Of a stretch of 64,000 nucleotides of DNA, positions 9,876 through 19,931 are shown in pieces. Where the stretch lies: NCBI GenBank assembly GCA_002989075.1, contig PSQN01000016.1, positions 1,593,346-1,657,345 on the forward strand, read 5' to 3'. The DNA comes from Arthonia radiata (taxonomy: Eukaryota > Ascomycota > Arthoniomycetes > Arthoniales > Arthoniaceae). The position numbers and the translations under genes are program-made. Within the stretch, counting starts at the first letter, position 1, and every line of letters starts with the position of its first letter. The notes under the pieces are model-generated. The model was not told where the DNA came from, ran no database searches, and was given only the letters and a program-made list of their open reading frames with translations.

Positions 9876-10585
9876 TGCGGATTATATCACCAGCCCTCTG
9901 GGCAGTGTTGGGCCCGATAGTCAAAGCTGTGACGACGCTGCCGTACCTTGTGAAGGCTAATAGCACAACATGCGCAGCGTTCAGACGACGGCCTGCAGTA
10001 CTTGTAGCCTTCAAGCTTGGGGCTCACCAACATTTATAGGATCAGTAAGCCGCTGCCATGTCATCTCACCCACTCACGCTGGGCTTCTTGTAGCCTACAG
10101 ACGTCACATCACTTTCACGGACCGCTTGGCCCCATACTTGCGAGTCATCAACTGCAGTTACGCCGTTGACAGGGAGCTGTCCCGCATCTGAAGAAAGGAA
10201 GTTGAAGATTGACGGCTTTGGAACACCACGATCTCATTGACCTGCGACTTTCGCTCCTGGAAAATTCCTTCAGCGAGGACCTTACACCCTCAGTTGACCC
10301 ATCATACCGAGGACGACAGGTGCGGCCGATTTGCGACTGACAAGATGAAACCATATTGGCCACGCCGCGTGGACTGGTGAAGCATTTTGACGGCACGTAG
10401 GTCAAGACGGCCCCATTAAAGCTGCAAGTGAGAGTTGAGACGGCGGTGATGGGCTGAGTGATGAAAAGAAAGGATGAGCGAGATTGAGCGTGGCTGGCAA
10501 AGAAAGCTTGGCATTCCTGGTGCCGACGACGACGCATTAGCGTCCTGAGTCTCTAACTTCAAAGATAAATGAATAGCCGTTGACG
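9876..10585. other. Spacer with possible 5' exons of the minus-strand gene
   Basis: Between the disordered-protein gene (leftward) and the phospholipase-type gene (rightward). On the minus strand around 10080-10190 there is a stretch followed by a GTGAGT donor and a CTGAC-like branch, which may be a leading exon of the leftward gene, but I could not connect it in phase. Otherwise it is shared promoter space. Confidence 0.35.
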
Positions 10586-12052
10586 ATGAATACAGAACGG
10601 TCCAACATGTCCGGAAACATGAGCCATCCTCCGCTTACCATCCGTAACCTGACAGCCGTAACAGCGGAGCTCCGCGTGATTGAGCGATTCAACGCACCAG
10701 GTCGATTGGCAACAAAGGGCCTATTTCGCAATGTCACTTCTTTCGCAGGGCTAGGCGGAGCAAATAACACAGCACCGTCAGCGCCAGCTATCGCAGAGGG
10801 AGCGCAGTCGTTTACAAGGCAAGAAGTGAACGTGCGAGTTGACCCTTTCCGCACGGCGCAGACGGACCAGAAGGCCACAGAACGAGCACCAGGCGAGGTG
10901 CTGAGGTTACAAATAAGCTTCGACGGGGAAGACCATCGTATAGACGTCCCAAGCCAAAGCAGCAGGTCAACGATCTTCTCCCCTCTAGTACCTCAACCAC
11001 GCTTCAAGTTCACCGGCATCTTCACGCCAGACTCCTCGCACCTCGCCATTTACTCCAGCAGCGAGCTCCACTGTTGGATGCGCAACCTCCGCGACCTGAC
11101 TCCGCTCTCCGCTCTCAGCATCCCCGGGACCCACAACTCCCCAACCCATCACAAAGCCCTTCCCTCTGTCCGGTGTCAAGCCGTCCCACCTCGCGAACAG
11201 CTCGATAATGGCGTCCGCTTCTTCGATGTCCGCGTCCAACCAGAGGGCGGTCCCGCCAACCCCTCACTAATTCTCGTCCACGGCGCCTTTCCCATTTCTT
11301 TGACCGGCCCCAAATACTTCCGCCAACTGCTTGACGACGTGTACTCCTTCCTCGCTGAGAATCCCTCGGAATGCGTCATCATGAGTCTCAAGCGGGAAGG
11401 TACCGGAAACGCAACTGATCAAGATCTCGCGCGCATTCTGCACGATCACTACGTGTCTGGACCAGATGCAGGCAAATGGTGGGTCGATCCAGCCATGCCT
11501 ACGCTTGGCGGAGTACGTGGTAAGGTCGCCCTATTGCGACGCTTCTGCATACCCGATGAATATCACCACGAGCACGACGGCCGCGGTTGGGGACTTGAAG
11601 CTGAGAGTTGGGCCGACAACACAGCTTTTGATACGCACGGCGCGGTGTGTGTGCAAGACTTTTACGAGGTAATGGAGACGGAGAATATAGAGAAGAAATT
11701 GGGCTTCGCACGTGAGCACTGCAAACGTGCTGGGGAGCAGATGGCGCCTTTGCCTGGGTTGAACACGGATGTCGCCAATCCTGTTCCCGGCGGACCGCTC
11801 TACATCAACTTTTTGAGCGCCAGTAATTTCTGGAAAAAGGGATGCTGGCCGGAGAAGATTGCAGAAAAGTTGAATCCAGGAATGGTGCGGTGGCTGTGTT
11901 GCGAGCATTGCAAGGATGATGCGCCAGGGGACGCCGGGACAGGTGTTGTGGTCATGGATTGGGTTGGGGCAGGAGGCGACTGGGATTTGGTGAGATGTGT
12001 GGTGGGTATGAATAGCAAATTGATGGTGCGTGAGGCGCAGATGCCGCCTTAG
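10586..12052 (+). CDS. PI-PLC X-domain protein (bacterial-type phosphodiesterase fold)
   Basis: A single exon of 488 aa from the first ATG at 10586. The C-terminal two thirds is a phosphatidylinositol-specific phospholipase C X domain of the single-domain type: LSALSIPGTHNSPTHH (first catalytic His), GVRFFDVRV (active-site Asp/Arg), LILVHGAFP (second catalytic His), ECVIMSLKREG, and GKVALLRRF. The N-terminal 150 residues are a separate beta-rich region of unknown role. No signal peptide, PH, EF-hand or C2 domain is present, so this is not the signalling PLC-delta type. Expected chemistry is metal-independent cleavage of a phosphoinositide or GPI-like substrate; the substrate is unknown. C-terminal cysteines (WLCCEHCKDD) are unusual. 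The start is chosen by ATG; a further Met nine residues on is possible. Confidence 0.85.
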   Translation: MNTERSNMSGNMSHPPLTIRNLTAVTAELRVIERFNAPGRLATKGLFRNVTSFAGLGGANNTAPSAPAIAEGAQSFTRQEVNVRVDPFRTAQTDQKATERAPGEVLRLQISFDGEDHRIDVPSQSSRSTIFSPLVPQPRFKFTGIFTPDSSHLAIYSSSELHCWMRNLRDLTPLSALSIPGTHNSPTHHKALPSVRCQAVPPREQLDNGVRFFDVRVQPEGGPANPSLILVHGAFPISLTGPKYFRQLLDDVYSFLAENPSECVIMSLKREGTGNATDQDLARILHDHYVSGPDAGKWWVDPAMPTLGGVRGKVALLRRFCIPDEYHHEHDGRGWGLEAESWADNTAFDTHGAVCVQDFYEVMETENIEKKLGFAREHCKRAGEQMAPLPGLNTDVANPVPGGPLYINFLSASNFWKKGCWPEKIAEKLNPGMVRWLCCEHCKDDAPGDAGTGVVVMDWVGAGGDWDLVRCVVGMNSKLMVREAQMPP

Positions 12053-12438
12053 AAGCAGTTAATTGAAGGATAAGAATAGAATTAGGGAACATTGATATGA
12101 ACTATTTTGGAAACTATCAGGGAGATGAAAAATGTGTGAACTTGGGGAGAGATTGATTTAACTTCAGAATTGAAGAAGTTTCGGGCGTGGATGCGCTCGC
12201 AATCAAGCTTACACTCGTGGAAGTGCTGTTGCTGAAGTTTGTCCTTCACTTCTCCTTTGATCGGGTGAACTCGGCCTCGCGTTTAAAGCGTGAACAATGG
12301 CGTGGGCAGGAGCGATAGCCAGCATCGCAGCGAAGCAGTATCTTCCCAGGCCCCGCAATGCTGATGCTCGGTCGGTGGCTGTCTCCGGGTTTGAATGTTC
12401 CTCGAGGTACCATCATCCGATAGTATCGTCAGTCCCCT
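12053..12438. other. Intergenic, 3' flank
   Basis: Holds the 3' end of the phospholipase-type gene and the degraded tail of the RPS11 fragment, in which no ribosomal-protein sequence can be followed. Nothing else seen. Confidence 0.4.
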
Positions 12439-12797
12439 CTGGAGATTTGAGTGTCGCTTCTCGTATCGGCTGTACTTGGGTACGAATTGGAGATATTCTC
12501 GACGGATGATGAGGGTGCGGTACATCTTGGTGGAGACGACTGTGCCGGTCAGGATACGGCCACGGACGCTGCGGCGATGTTAGCTTGGACAGTCTCCATG
12601 CGTGTCTGATAAGGGCGTTTCGTCCAAGCAAGATTCCAAGTCAAAATCTTGCTCATTTAACAGGCTACATATCAGGTGCAGAATGCGTGTTCACGTACGA
12701 GACCATGCCAGTGAAGGGGCATTTCTTGTCGATGTAGCTGCCTTCGATCGCAGTCTTTGGTGTCTTGAGGCCCAGTCCGACATCCCCGCCATTGAAA
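12439..12797 (-). pseudogene. RPS11: Fragment of ribosomal protein uS17 (eukaryotic S11)
   Basis: The minus strand reads [16 protein letters not shown] then CPFTGMVS (12699-about 12780), a GTACGT..CGCAG intron of 130 bases (12569-12698), and [19 protein letters not shown] with [20 protein letters not shown] (about 12450-12568). These are unmistakable central parts of eukaryotic RPS11. The piece is incomplete. The N-terminal 40 or so residues are absent because RPB12 occupies the place. The sequence corresponding to WYKDVGLG appears two bases short. After YEKRHSNL the family sequence (HVSPAFRVE...) is lost. It is therefore a partial, decayed duplicate, with the working copy expected elsewhere. 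It still keeps an apparently functional intron, so it came from genomic DNA and not from an mRNA copy. Confidence 0.75.
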
Positions 12798-12823
12798 GTT
12801 CTGAAAACCCTGCGCGACTTCCC

Positions 12824-13066
12824 TCAACGCGCCTCAAATTGCACCATGCGGTTCGTGCGCTCTTTGTAGAGTACGCGATGTCCGCAGTCGTTGCAACGAA
12901 CCACGTCGTTGCGCTTCAGAGTGACCTTAGCGTTGCACTCCCCGCAGACGTAGCGCACTGGCTTTGACTGGTCTGCTTGCGCTGATGAACCTTGGGACAT
13001 AGAGCCGGGAACGTTGATCGCGGTTGCGCCGCTCTGAGGAGGAGGAACGTAGGCTTCGGTGGACAT
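12824..13066 (-). CDS. RPB12: RNA polymerases I, II and III subunit RPABC4 (Rpb12)
   Basis: A single exon of 80 aa starting MSTEAYVPPP. The C-terminal half is the full RPABC4 zinc ribbon: YVCGECNAKVTLK, RCNDCGHRVLYKERTNRM and the ending VQFEAR, with the two CxxC pairs that bind zinc. This small subunit is shared by the three nuclear RNA polymerases and bridges the two large subunits. The N-terminal 35 residues are disordered and lineage-specific, as usual. The frame is open upstream to 13297, but those codons are not conserved and the ATG at 13066 fits the family. NAR1 is divergently transcribed 354 bases away. The RPS11 fragment begins only about 27 bases after the stop. Confidence 0.92.
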   Translation of the reverse strand: MSTEAYVPPPQSGATAINVPGSMSQGSSAQADQSKPVRYVCGECNAKVTLKRNDVVRCNDCGHRVLYKERTNRMVQFEAR

Positions 13067-13420
13067 GATTGCGCGACAATAAACGCGTTTGAAAGAAAAT
13101 TCGGCTTCGACGTTCGGGATAGGGACTAATCGTAAACGTGTCGCTGGCGTAATGCTTACTGCGGATGACAGGCAGTGATTGTGGTCGTGAACAAGCAAAA
13201 GAATGAAAAAGAAGCTTTCTAAGATCGTGCTAGCCGGATTCGTCTGTGTCGGTGCTCGGCCGAAAGAGCCCCGCCCATTGCGTATGCGCGTTTCCATTAG
13301 GACAATTTCTCAGCAACTCGCCACAACTGTTTGACTGAAGTCGGGCGGTTCTTGGACTGCTGGGCTCTTTTCTTACTCAACGACAGCATTGCTGTTACAT
13401 CGCGAACAGAGAGCCGCAAT
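13067..13420. promoter_or_regulatory. Divergent promoter region RPB12 / NAR1
   Basis: 354 bases between the start codons of two divergently read housekeeping genes. No clear TATA box is seen, as expected for constitutive genes. Confidence 0.45.
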
Positions 13421-15274
13421 ATGTCCGCCATACTTTCTGAAGCGCAGCTGAACGACTTTATCTCACCCGGCGTCGCGTGCATCAAGCCTGTTGAAACACT
13501 GCCTGCTCAGCAACCTCCCATTGAGCAATCTTCAGACCCGTACGAGGTCACGACAGAAGATCGAGTAGCGGCGCAGACACCTGCTGCAAACCAGCCTGCT
13601 CAGATCAGCTTGACAGATTGTTTAGCCTGCAGTGGATGTGTCACAAGCGCAGAGGCAGTGCTTATCAATCTACAAAGCCATGAAGAGGTGCTGAACACGC
13701 TCAACGCACACTACAGTTTATCGGTGGAAGATGCAGCTCGTGGCGCGGATGGCAAGGTATTCGTGGCAAGCGTAAGCCCACAGGCAAGAGCTAGTCTAGC
13801 CGCAACATACGGTATATCTTCGAGAGAAGCAGGATGCTTGATCGAGCAGCTTCTGTGCGGACCTCAGGGTCTTCGCGCGGGCGGCGAGCGCGGCAGCGGA
13901 TTCAGCTGGTGCGTCGACACGGATCGGCTACGTGACTTGGTACAGTGGGGAACAGCGAAGGAGGCGCTGGGCGCAACCGCAGAGGACGTAGTAGTTGCCG
14001 ACCACGATAGACTCACCACGACTCCAAAGCGACCAATACTAGCTTCTAGCTGCCCTGGCTGGATATGCTACGCCGAGAAGACGCATCCACATATCCTGCC
14101 ACATCTTTCACGGCTAAAGTCGCCTCAAGCGCTGGCCGGAACTCTGGTCAAGTCTGTTTTGGCAAGAAAATACGGTGTTAGTCCTGACAAAGTATGGCAT
14201 GTGGCTATCATGCCCTGCTTTGACAAGAAGTTGGAAGCAAGTAGGGAGGAGTTGACAAACGCATACTGGGAAGACGACGTCGGGACTTCAATTGATGGAG
14301 CAACGCGCCCAGATGGAACGAGCCGTGGCGGCGTAAGAGACGTTGACTGTGTGATTACAGCCCGAGAACTTCTCATGCTTGCAGAGTCACGTCAAATCAG
14401 CCTACCAAGCCTTCCACGCCGGCACGTACGAGCTGAAGCCTTCCCTGATCTCGCCCTTGACGCATTTCTCTTCCCACGCCGGCGACGTGCATTCGACGTG
14501 CAGCAACGCGACGCCGGCCCGTCGGGAGGCTACAGCTACGAGATCCTTCAACACATACAGGCTCAACATCCAGCCAGCCGTATCAAGATCCAGCGTGGCC
14601 GCAACCCAGACGTGGTCGAATATGCTCTTGTGTCTATGCATGGCGCTATTATAGCCAAGACAGCACGCTACTATGGATTCAGCAACATCTCCAATGTCGT
14701 GCGCAAGCTTGAGCCCGCAAAGCCATCACGGCTACTGGGCGGTACGCGACAACCAAGAGGCAAGGGCGGGCCTGCCGGGGGGTTGTCTGAGTATCTGTAC
14801 GTCGAGGTCATGGCTTGTCCAGGCGGCTGTACGAACGGTGGCGGCCAAGTGAAGGTCGGCGATCTCCCCAGCAACGGCCTCGTCGAAGGCAGCACCGAGG
14901 TTGCAGACCAGATGAGACAAGAGGGTGGTAAGAGAAAGCCTGGGGTTGCAGAACAAAGAGAATGGCTAGCTCGAGTGGATGAGGCATATTATTCCGCAGA
15001 CTCGGACCCCGATGACGGCAATTGGCAAGATTCGACTGACGAGGACGGAGATTCGGCGATGACTGACAGCTCTGTTGACAACCTACCCGATGTCCCACTT
15101 GAATTGAACATTGAGCATTTGCTACAACACTGGAGCACACTATCAAGGATACCGCCAGACAGACTGCTTTACACAAGCTATCGAGCTGTTGATAGCGACG
15201 TCGGAAAAGAGAAAAAGGCAACTGATGTCGAAAAGGTAGCCGGATTGGCAAACAGTGTCGCTGGAGGTTGGTAA
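13421..15274 (+). CDS. NAR1: Cytosolic Fe-S cluster assembly factor Nar1
   Basis: A single exon of 617 aa, start [10 protein letters not shown]. Nar1 is an iron-only-hydrogenase-like protein of the cytosolic iron-sulfur assembly (CIA) machinery, linking the early scaffold to the targeting complex. All cluster ligands are visible: Cys20 in SPGVACIKP and the [10 protein letters not shown] triad (Cys67, 70, 73) for the N-terminal 4Fe-4S. The C-terminal cluster ligands lie in [25 protein letters not shown] and [11 protein letters not shown]. Compared with yeast it carries an extra acidic insert (about residues 525-555, [18 protein letters not shown]) and a longer tail, common in filamentous fungi. 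The open frame extends 30 codons upstream of the chosen ATG, but those residues are not conserved. Confidence 0.95.
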   Translation: MSAILSEAQLNDFISPGVACIKPVETLPAQQPPIEQSSDPYEVTTEDRVAAQTPAANQPAQISLTDCLACSGCVTSAEAVLINLQSHEEVLNTLNAHYSLSVEDAARGADGKVFVASVSPQARASLAATYGISSREAGCLIEQLLCGPQGLRAGGERGSGFSWCVDTDRLRDLVQWGTAKEALGATAEDVVVADHDRLTTTPKRPILASSCPGWICYAEKTHPHILPHLSRLKSPQALAGTLVKSVLARKYGVSPDKVWHVAIMPCFDKKLEASREELTNAYWEDDVGTSIDGATRPDGTSRGGVRDVDCVITARELLMLAESRQISLPSLPRRHVRAEAFPDLALDAFLFPRRRRAFDVQQRDAGPSGGYSYEILQHIQAQHPASRIKIQRGRNPDVVEYALVSMHGAIIAKTARYYGFSNISNVVRKLEPAKPSRLLGGTRQPRGKGGPAGGLSEYLYVEVMACPGGCTNGGGQVKVGDLPSNGLVEGSTEVADQMRQEGGKRKPGVAEQREWLARVDEAYYSADSDPDDGNWQDSTDEDGDSAMTDSSVDNLPDVPLELNIEHLLQHWSTLSRIPPDRLLYTSYRAVDSDVGKEKKATDVEKVAGLANSVAGGW

Positions 15275-15365
15275 GAATGTGGCGCCCTGGCTAGCAAGTC
15301 AATTTCATGGAGGTGGCCTCGTGTCCACTGCTTGGCGCGGAGTCCGAGACCCCAGGTGGTATATT

Positions 15366-16124
15366 CTACCAGAACCAGCTGCTAGGTCGGTTTCTCTTGA
15401 CAGAAGGCGATTCCGATAGAGCGGTCTGGCCAGCTTCGCTCTTCGGAGAGGCTTTGAACGACTCTTTCGCTTTGTTCAGGCTCTGGGGTTGCGGGGGCTT
15501 TTGCGGAGGCTTTGACACAGGTTTCGTATTCCGTGGCCTACTTGCAGCAGCCTCAGTCGCCTTTTGGATCTTTTTCTCGGCAGCAAATGTCACTAAACCC
15601 CATGAGCAAATGAAAAAGAGTGCGCCAAACGCGACAAGCCATGCTGAAGAGCCTTGACTGGAGTTGGCACGCTTCAAGTCGTAAGATAGCAGAGCCAAGC
15701 GGTCATCGACACTTGCTTGCCAATCTCCCAGCTCTTGCCGTAACGTCTGGATCTCTTTGACGACACCAGAGTCGACTGCCTTCGGCAATGCCACCGACGG
15801 CACAGTTTGAGGTTGTTGATCTAGCGCTTGCCGTACAGGTGGAGGCGAAGCCTTTGGCGCCTCCGCTTTAGCCAGGTTGACCGCTGTCTTGAAGTCTTTG
15901 AGATCTTTTGCTCGCTTACTCTGCTTGTCACATGGTAGCGGTGCAACAGAGGCTTCAGCTTGTAACATTTGCAGCTGTGTCGAGTGCGCCGTCCGCGGCA
16001 GCTTGGAGAGTTGGGCGGCTCGTGCTGTCTCCCTTGATCTTGACAGAGCCTGTAAGTGGAAGAAAGGATTTGGACCGCACCGAGGCCCGCTCGAGTGTAT
16101 GCCTCGCTTGATAATAAGAGCCAT
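15366..16124 (-). CDS. Hypothetical single-pass membrane protein, possibly mitochondrial
   Basis: A single exon of 252 aa (ATG at 16124). The N-terminal 45 residues are rich in R, S and A and poor in acid (IIKRGIHSSGPRCGPN), compatible with a mitochondrial presequence. A short coiled-coil-like segment (VVKEIQTLRQELGDWQ) precedes one clear transmembrane helix (SAWLVAFGALFFICSWGLV, about residues 160-180). The C-terminal tail is basic and P/K/S-rich. It resembles uncharacterised fungal membrane proteins, but I cannot name the family. It ends 91 bases from the NAR1 stop, so the two genes are convergent. Confidence 0.6.
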   Translation of the reverse strand: MALIIKRGIHSSGPRCGPNPFFHLQALSRSRETARAAQLSKLPRTAHSTQLQMLQAEASVAPLPCDKQSKRAKDLKDFKTAVNLAKAEAPKASPPPVRQALDQQPQTVPSVALPKAVDSGVVKEIQTLRQELGDWQASVDDRLALLSYDLKRANSSQGSSAWLVAFGALFFICSWGLVTFAAEKKIQKATEAAASRPRNTKPVSKPPQKPPQPQSLNKAKESFKASPKSEAGQTALSESPSVKRNRPSSWFW

Positions 16125-16747
16125 GATGAATGAGAGCTGCAGTATCGTCTCACGTACACGTAAGTTGATCAGAGGGAACGACGCATCGTCTACCAGATCT
16201 AGTGGGGTTTGAGGGGCAATATACTGCCTGTTGTGGTAAAAGCTGGGGATACTCAGATCTGCGCGTTTGGCTGTCTTGGCCTGCCGCGCCTTTCCTACAT
16301 GTCTCTTCCTTCCGACTTTTCATCTCACTTTCCCATCACTTTGGCTCAAAGCCATAGAGCGTTAGTATGGATGCAATGCTTATCACAGGTTGAGTCTCAA
16401 TCGCATCATTTATCCGTCGCATCACCGGCCCCAGTGATCTATGGCCACGTTAAGACTGGTGGGCCTCCGCATGTTAAGAGCATGCATCGCATCACGGCAC
16501 TCACTTACGAATGCTTCCATTGCCCTCAGAGGCACTGAAGCGTCGCTCGTGTGCTGTGAAATCATCTCAACGCTACGCTATAGATCGCACAGTGCAAGAT
16601 GTACACTCGCACGGTCTGCACTGACCCTGGATGCGCACTGTGCCAGCGGTATCGTCTCATCAATATATACCTGTCTCCTAAGCACGACTGCTGACATTTC
16701 CTCATCAAACTCACATCTGAAGTTACTCACAATCAACTCAACTCGAC
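16125..16747. other. Intergenic, divergent promoter space
   Basis: About 620 bases between the leftward membrane-protein gene and the rightward RING gene. A TATA-like ATATATA occurs around 16660, some 85 bases before the RING start. No gene seen. Confidence 0.45.
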
Positions 16748-17437
16748 ATGGCAGCCTGGTGCTACTTCGTTGACGAAGAACGATACGCAGAGTTGTGCGA
16801 CGACCTTGTCATTGACGCTATGGCCGAGAGAACCGCTCAGGCGTTGTACGAGCGTCTACCCTCCGCCTCATCTATGGGCTACTTACTTCGATGCCTATTC
16901 TCACCATACCTTTGGCTGAAGATGATCCTGATCATAGCTTTGATCATGGTCTTGGTGCTTATCTCCGTTGGATTCATTGTTCAACGCCATCATTTGGAGC
17001 AAGAGGGATTCAACATGCGGCTGATGCCGTGTCTGGGATTCCGTCCAGATCAGGACCCCTACTTGATCACAATCGCGTTTCGGGTTTTTCTTTTGTACCT
17101 CAAAGCCAATTTCGGCTTGGGGCCTCCACTGCACCAAGACCAGATGGAGGCGATGTACAATTTCTATACTGTTTCGGGCTCTCTCAGCCTTGCTAAACAC
17201 TTGCAGCAGGCATCCAAATACCGCAGTGGCATCATTGCGGCCAATGATCTCGCAGAAGAGGCATGCATCATCTGTCGAGAAGACTACGATGCAGGTCGAC
17301 TCGTGGCAAAGCTCCATTGCGGCCATTTGCATCACACGTCATGCCTTGCTCGATGGGTTGACCAGAGCGGTCGCTGTCCTACATGCAACCAATCTATTGC
17401 AGGCTCTGGGCAGATCAGCATTGCCAAGCTGGTCTAG
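16748..17437 (+). CDS. Membrane-anchored RING-H2 protein, paralogue 1
   Basis: A single exon of 229 aa. A transmembrane helix (LKMILIIALIMVLVLISVGF) lies at about residues 57-77. The C-terminus has a RING-H2 finger: CIICREDYD, then CGHLHHTSC, then CPTC, the complete C3H2C3 ligand set. Membrane RING-H2 proteins of this size usually act as E3 ubiquitin ligases, with the RING recruiting an E2; the substrate is unknown here. The segment between helix and RING contains no known domain. The ending SGQISIAKLV is echoed by the next gene (SSEVKVARL), and the RING regions align, so the two are tandem paralogues with diverged N-termini. Confidence 0.82.
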   Translation: MAAWCYFVDEERYAELCDDLVIDAMAERTAQALYERLPSASSMGYLLRCLFSPYLWLKMILIIALIMVLVLISVGFIVQRHHLEQEGFNMRLMPCLGFRPDQDPYLITIAFRVFLLYLKANFGLGPPLHQDQMEAMYNFYTVSGSLSLAKHLQQASKYRSGIIAANDLAEEACIICREDYDAGRLVAKLHCGHLHHTSCLARWVDQSGRCPTCNQSIAGSGQISIAKLV

Positions 17438-17721
17438 CTTCTGCAAGTCTGCAAGAACGAGAGCATGCTGCAGACCAGTTTCGAAGGTGAAATATCTCAT
17501 TGCAAACGACTCGTTGCTGCTGTTTACTAGATGCAGCGGCAAACGTAGTTGACAGCTGACATCACTCATTTCAAACGGTGTCTACTTTACTTCTTTGACG
17601 TTTGTAGTAGAAAGATTTATATTTGAATATCAGTGTTCATTCCCATTTGTTGAATAGTATTCCTCGTATTCCCTCAAATTCTGAAGCCCTAATCATCATC
17701 ATCGTCAAGCTTTTCATCATC

Positions 17722-18384
17722 ATGCGCAACTATACCCTAATTTTCGAGGTTAGTACACTGCTACTATTAGGCCTCCTCATGTTACAACGCCCTCCATTAA
17801 AAAGTCCGACACTGTCGTGCGCCACGGGCATCGCCGGTGCTGAAAGCCTTGCTCCACTCTACCTTGTGCACTTCGCAATAGTTCCGTTCTTCAAAAGCGT
17901 ATGGAACAAGGTGAATTCGATCTGGCAAGAGGCGTTAGACACGGCAACAAATTTCATGAATGAAAACGAACGAATGCGAGCAGATATACAAATATATCAT
18001 GGTCTTATGGAAACGGCAGGCCGCGCGATTGAGGAGAGGGACCGAATGCGCGCTGAGCTACAGCGGCTAGGCGATGGGAACGAGCGTATTGCCAAAGCGC
18101 TCATGCATCCACTCGACGACGGCAACTTCTTTCTAGGCTCATATCAAGCTGACTTGCAGAACGATCCCTGTATCCACTGTCGAGAACACTACGGGCCAGG
18201 GGCAAAAATTGCGAAGCCTCGCTGCGGACACGCTTACCATGTCCAGTGTCTGGCTACATGGGTTTCACACAGTGCACGCTGTGCGCTATGCTCTCTGAAA
18301 ATTGACGATTCCAGCGAAGTGAAGGTGGCACGGCTCGCCAACTGGGGATCTATCCAGGAAGTGCATATCACGAACGCGCTGTGA
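17722..18384 (+). CDS. Membrane-anchored RING-H2 protein, paralogue 2
   Basis: A single exon of 220 aa from the ATG at 17722 (MRNYTLIFEV); the open frame extends upstream but without an ATG. One N-terminal transmembrane helix (LIFEVSTLLLLGLLML) is followed by a second weakly hydrophobic segment. A charged helical stretch (NENERMRADIQ, EERDRMRAELQRL) is probably a coiled coil. The RING-H2 finger is CIHCREHYG, CGHAYHVQC, CALC, with all eight ligands present. Compared with paralogue 1 it gained the coiled coil and lost most of the linker. Likely a membrane E3 ligase; the partner is unknown. It lies 284 bases after paralogue 1 on the same strand. Confidence 0.8.
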   Translation: MRNYTLIFEVSTLLLLGLLMLQRPPLKSPTLSCATGIAGAESLAPLYLVHFAIVPFFKSVWNKVNSIWQEALDTATNFMNENERMRADIQIYHGLMETAGRAIEERDRMRAELQRLGDGNERIAKALMHPLDDGNFFLGSYQADLQNDPCIHCREHYGPGAKIAKPRCGHAYHVQCLATWVSHSARCALCSLKIDDSSEVKVARLANWGSIQEVHITNAL

Positions 18385-18695
18385 GAACACGAAGCCATAC
18401 CATGAGCTCTGGGTTGCTTGGGTTTTGAAGAACACTAAGTTTTTGTCTGGAAGTTTGTGAGTGAGGCCAAGTGACGAGTTTGTGTCGCTTTCATCCACTT
18501 ACGCCTCGTTTCTCGCCCGAGCAAACTCTTCAGAAAGCAATCAAAAATGAGCTCACCTTTTTGTGTTCCTTGACACTTCTTCATTCCCACACTCATTATA
18601 TAAACACCCTGTTTCCAAGAATTGTCTCCAAGTCCTGTGCAACTTCTTTGAAGACCGTAATCAACGTGGTCCACCCGATATTGCTCGCAACACGC

Positions 18696-19349
18696 ATGGT
18701 ATTGGGCAAAACAGCGCACTCTATTCGACATAGACTGTCTGCTCTCACCTCAAACACTTACAGGACACGCGCACGAGCTCACAATACGATCTTGAGCAGG
18801 TCGCGACCGCGCGCATCCACGACCGCAATGGAGTTTCTTGCTTTCGTGCGCTGGGTGATGCTAGTCGCCTCACTCTTCACTATATTGACACTAGTCTACC
18901 GCGAATCGAGGCAAGCCACGGACACCATCACAGACATCAGCGCCATCGTCTTGATCCCGCTCAACGTATTCATTTTGCTGTTCCTCGCCTTCATCGATTT
19001 ACCCAGCAATGACACTCCTTGCAAAGATATGAAAAAGCAACGCGAACTGAAACACCATCTCGAGGACGCCGAGACCCGTTTGTGCGAACTACGCAGAAAA
19101 CATACCCAGCTGTAACATGACCTCGCAGTCTGTCAAGATGAGCTGACCGAGCTTCAAGAGAAGTACGCAGAGGTGACAGCGATGAATGACAGTATGACCA
19201 TGGGTCAAATACTGCGGCGGCCAAGAGGTGATACAGGCGTGTCGACAACGGAGACAGTGAGTAGCGCGGAAGTGATGATGACGAGCTCTGTTGGAGAGGC
19301 TACTGCGGGCAGTCCTGCGCAGCCGTGGACCTCTGTGGAGGAGCTTTAA
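18696..19349 (+). pseudogene. Two-TM coiled-coil protein, reading frame interrupted by one stop
   Basis: From ATG 18696 (or 18828, MEFLAFVRW) the frame encodes two membrane helices (VRWVMLVASLFTILTLVY and IVLIPLNVFILLFLAF). A heptad-patterned helix follows (KQRELKHHLEDAETRLCELR), ending at a TAA at 19113-19115. In the same frame, immediately after that stop, the heptad pattern simply continues (HDLAVCQDELTELQEKYAE) and runs on to a second stop at 19347. This suggests a single nonsense change in a longer coiled coil, for example CAA to TAA. A third protein-like frame follows at 19291-19554 (FKEAHRDLMNRLDVLELDD). No RING is present, but position, membrane anchor and coiled coil recall the upstream RING paralogue 2. 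A truncated but expressed 140-aa protein is equally possible. Confidence 0.45.
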
Positions 19350-19554
19350 AGAAGCGCACAGAGACTTGATGAACCGGCTGGATGTGTTAGAGCTGGACGA
19401 CAATGCTGACACCGACACCGGCGGCAAGAATGCCGATCTGGATGTCGCTGAGGCAGGCACGTTGTTGTTGAAGGTGAGAATGGGGCATACAAGCAAATCG
19501 AAACCCTTCGGAGGCCTTTTTCCCAATTCCCTGCCATTGCTAAATTGCTGTTAA

Positions 19555-19931
19555 TGCTCGAATACCGGCAAGCCGAACCATCTAAAGCTCGTACAGGCTA
19601 AGTGCCACCCCTCGCATGCAGGTGACCATTGGTTTGTCTTTCGCACCCTGCATCCGCTTTGAAGCGGGGTCTCGTGCAGCACAATTGCAAACGCGGGCCT
19701 CAAATCGGAAAGCGCCATTTGCCGCCGACATGCTTGCTGGTGCGGACGCTGCCCAGAATGCTGGTCATCGAAAATGTCGTCCCAAAAATGTTTAATGTAC
19801 GAGTGAGCACACGTTCGACAGTCGAAGGCTGTTGGGGGAAATTGTCAACCCCCACGAATATGAGTGTTCTGAACAAACGAGGTTGCACACGGTGCAGCAT
19901 CTCCACAACTTTGTACTTCATACAATTCATA
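19555..19931. other. Intergenic, nothing recognised
   Basis: About 380 bases between the interrupted coiled-coil gene and the end of the gluconokinase gene, which converges on it. No repeat or gene seen. Confidence 0.45.
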
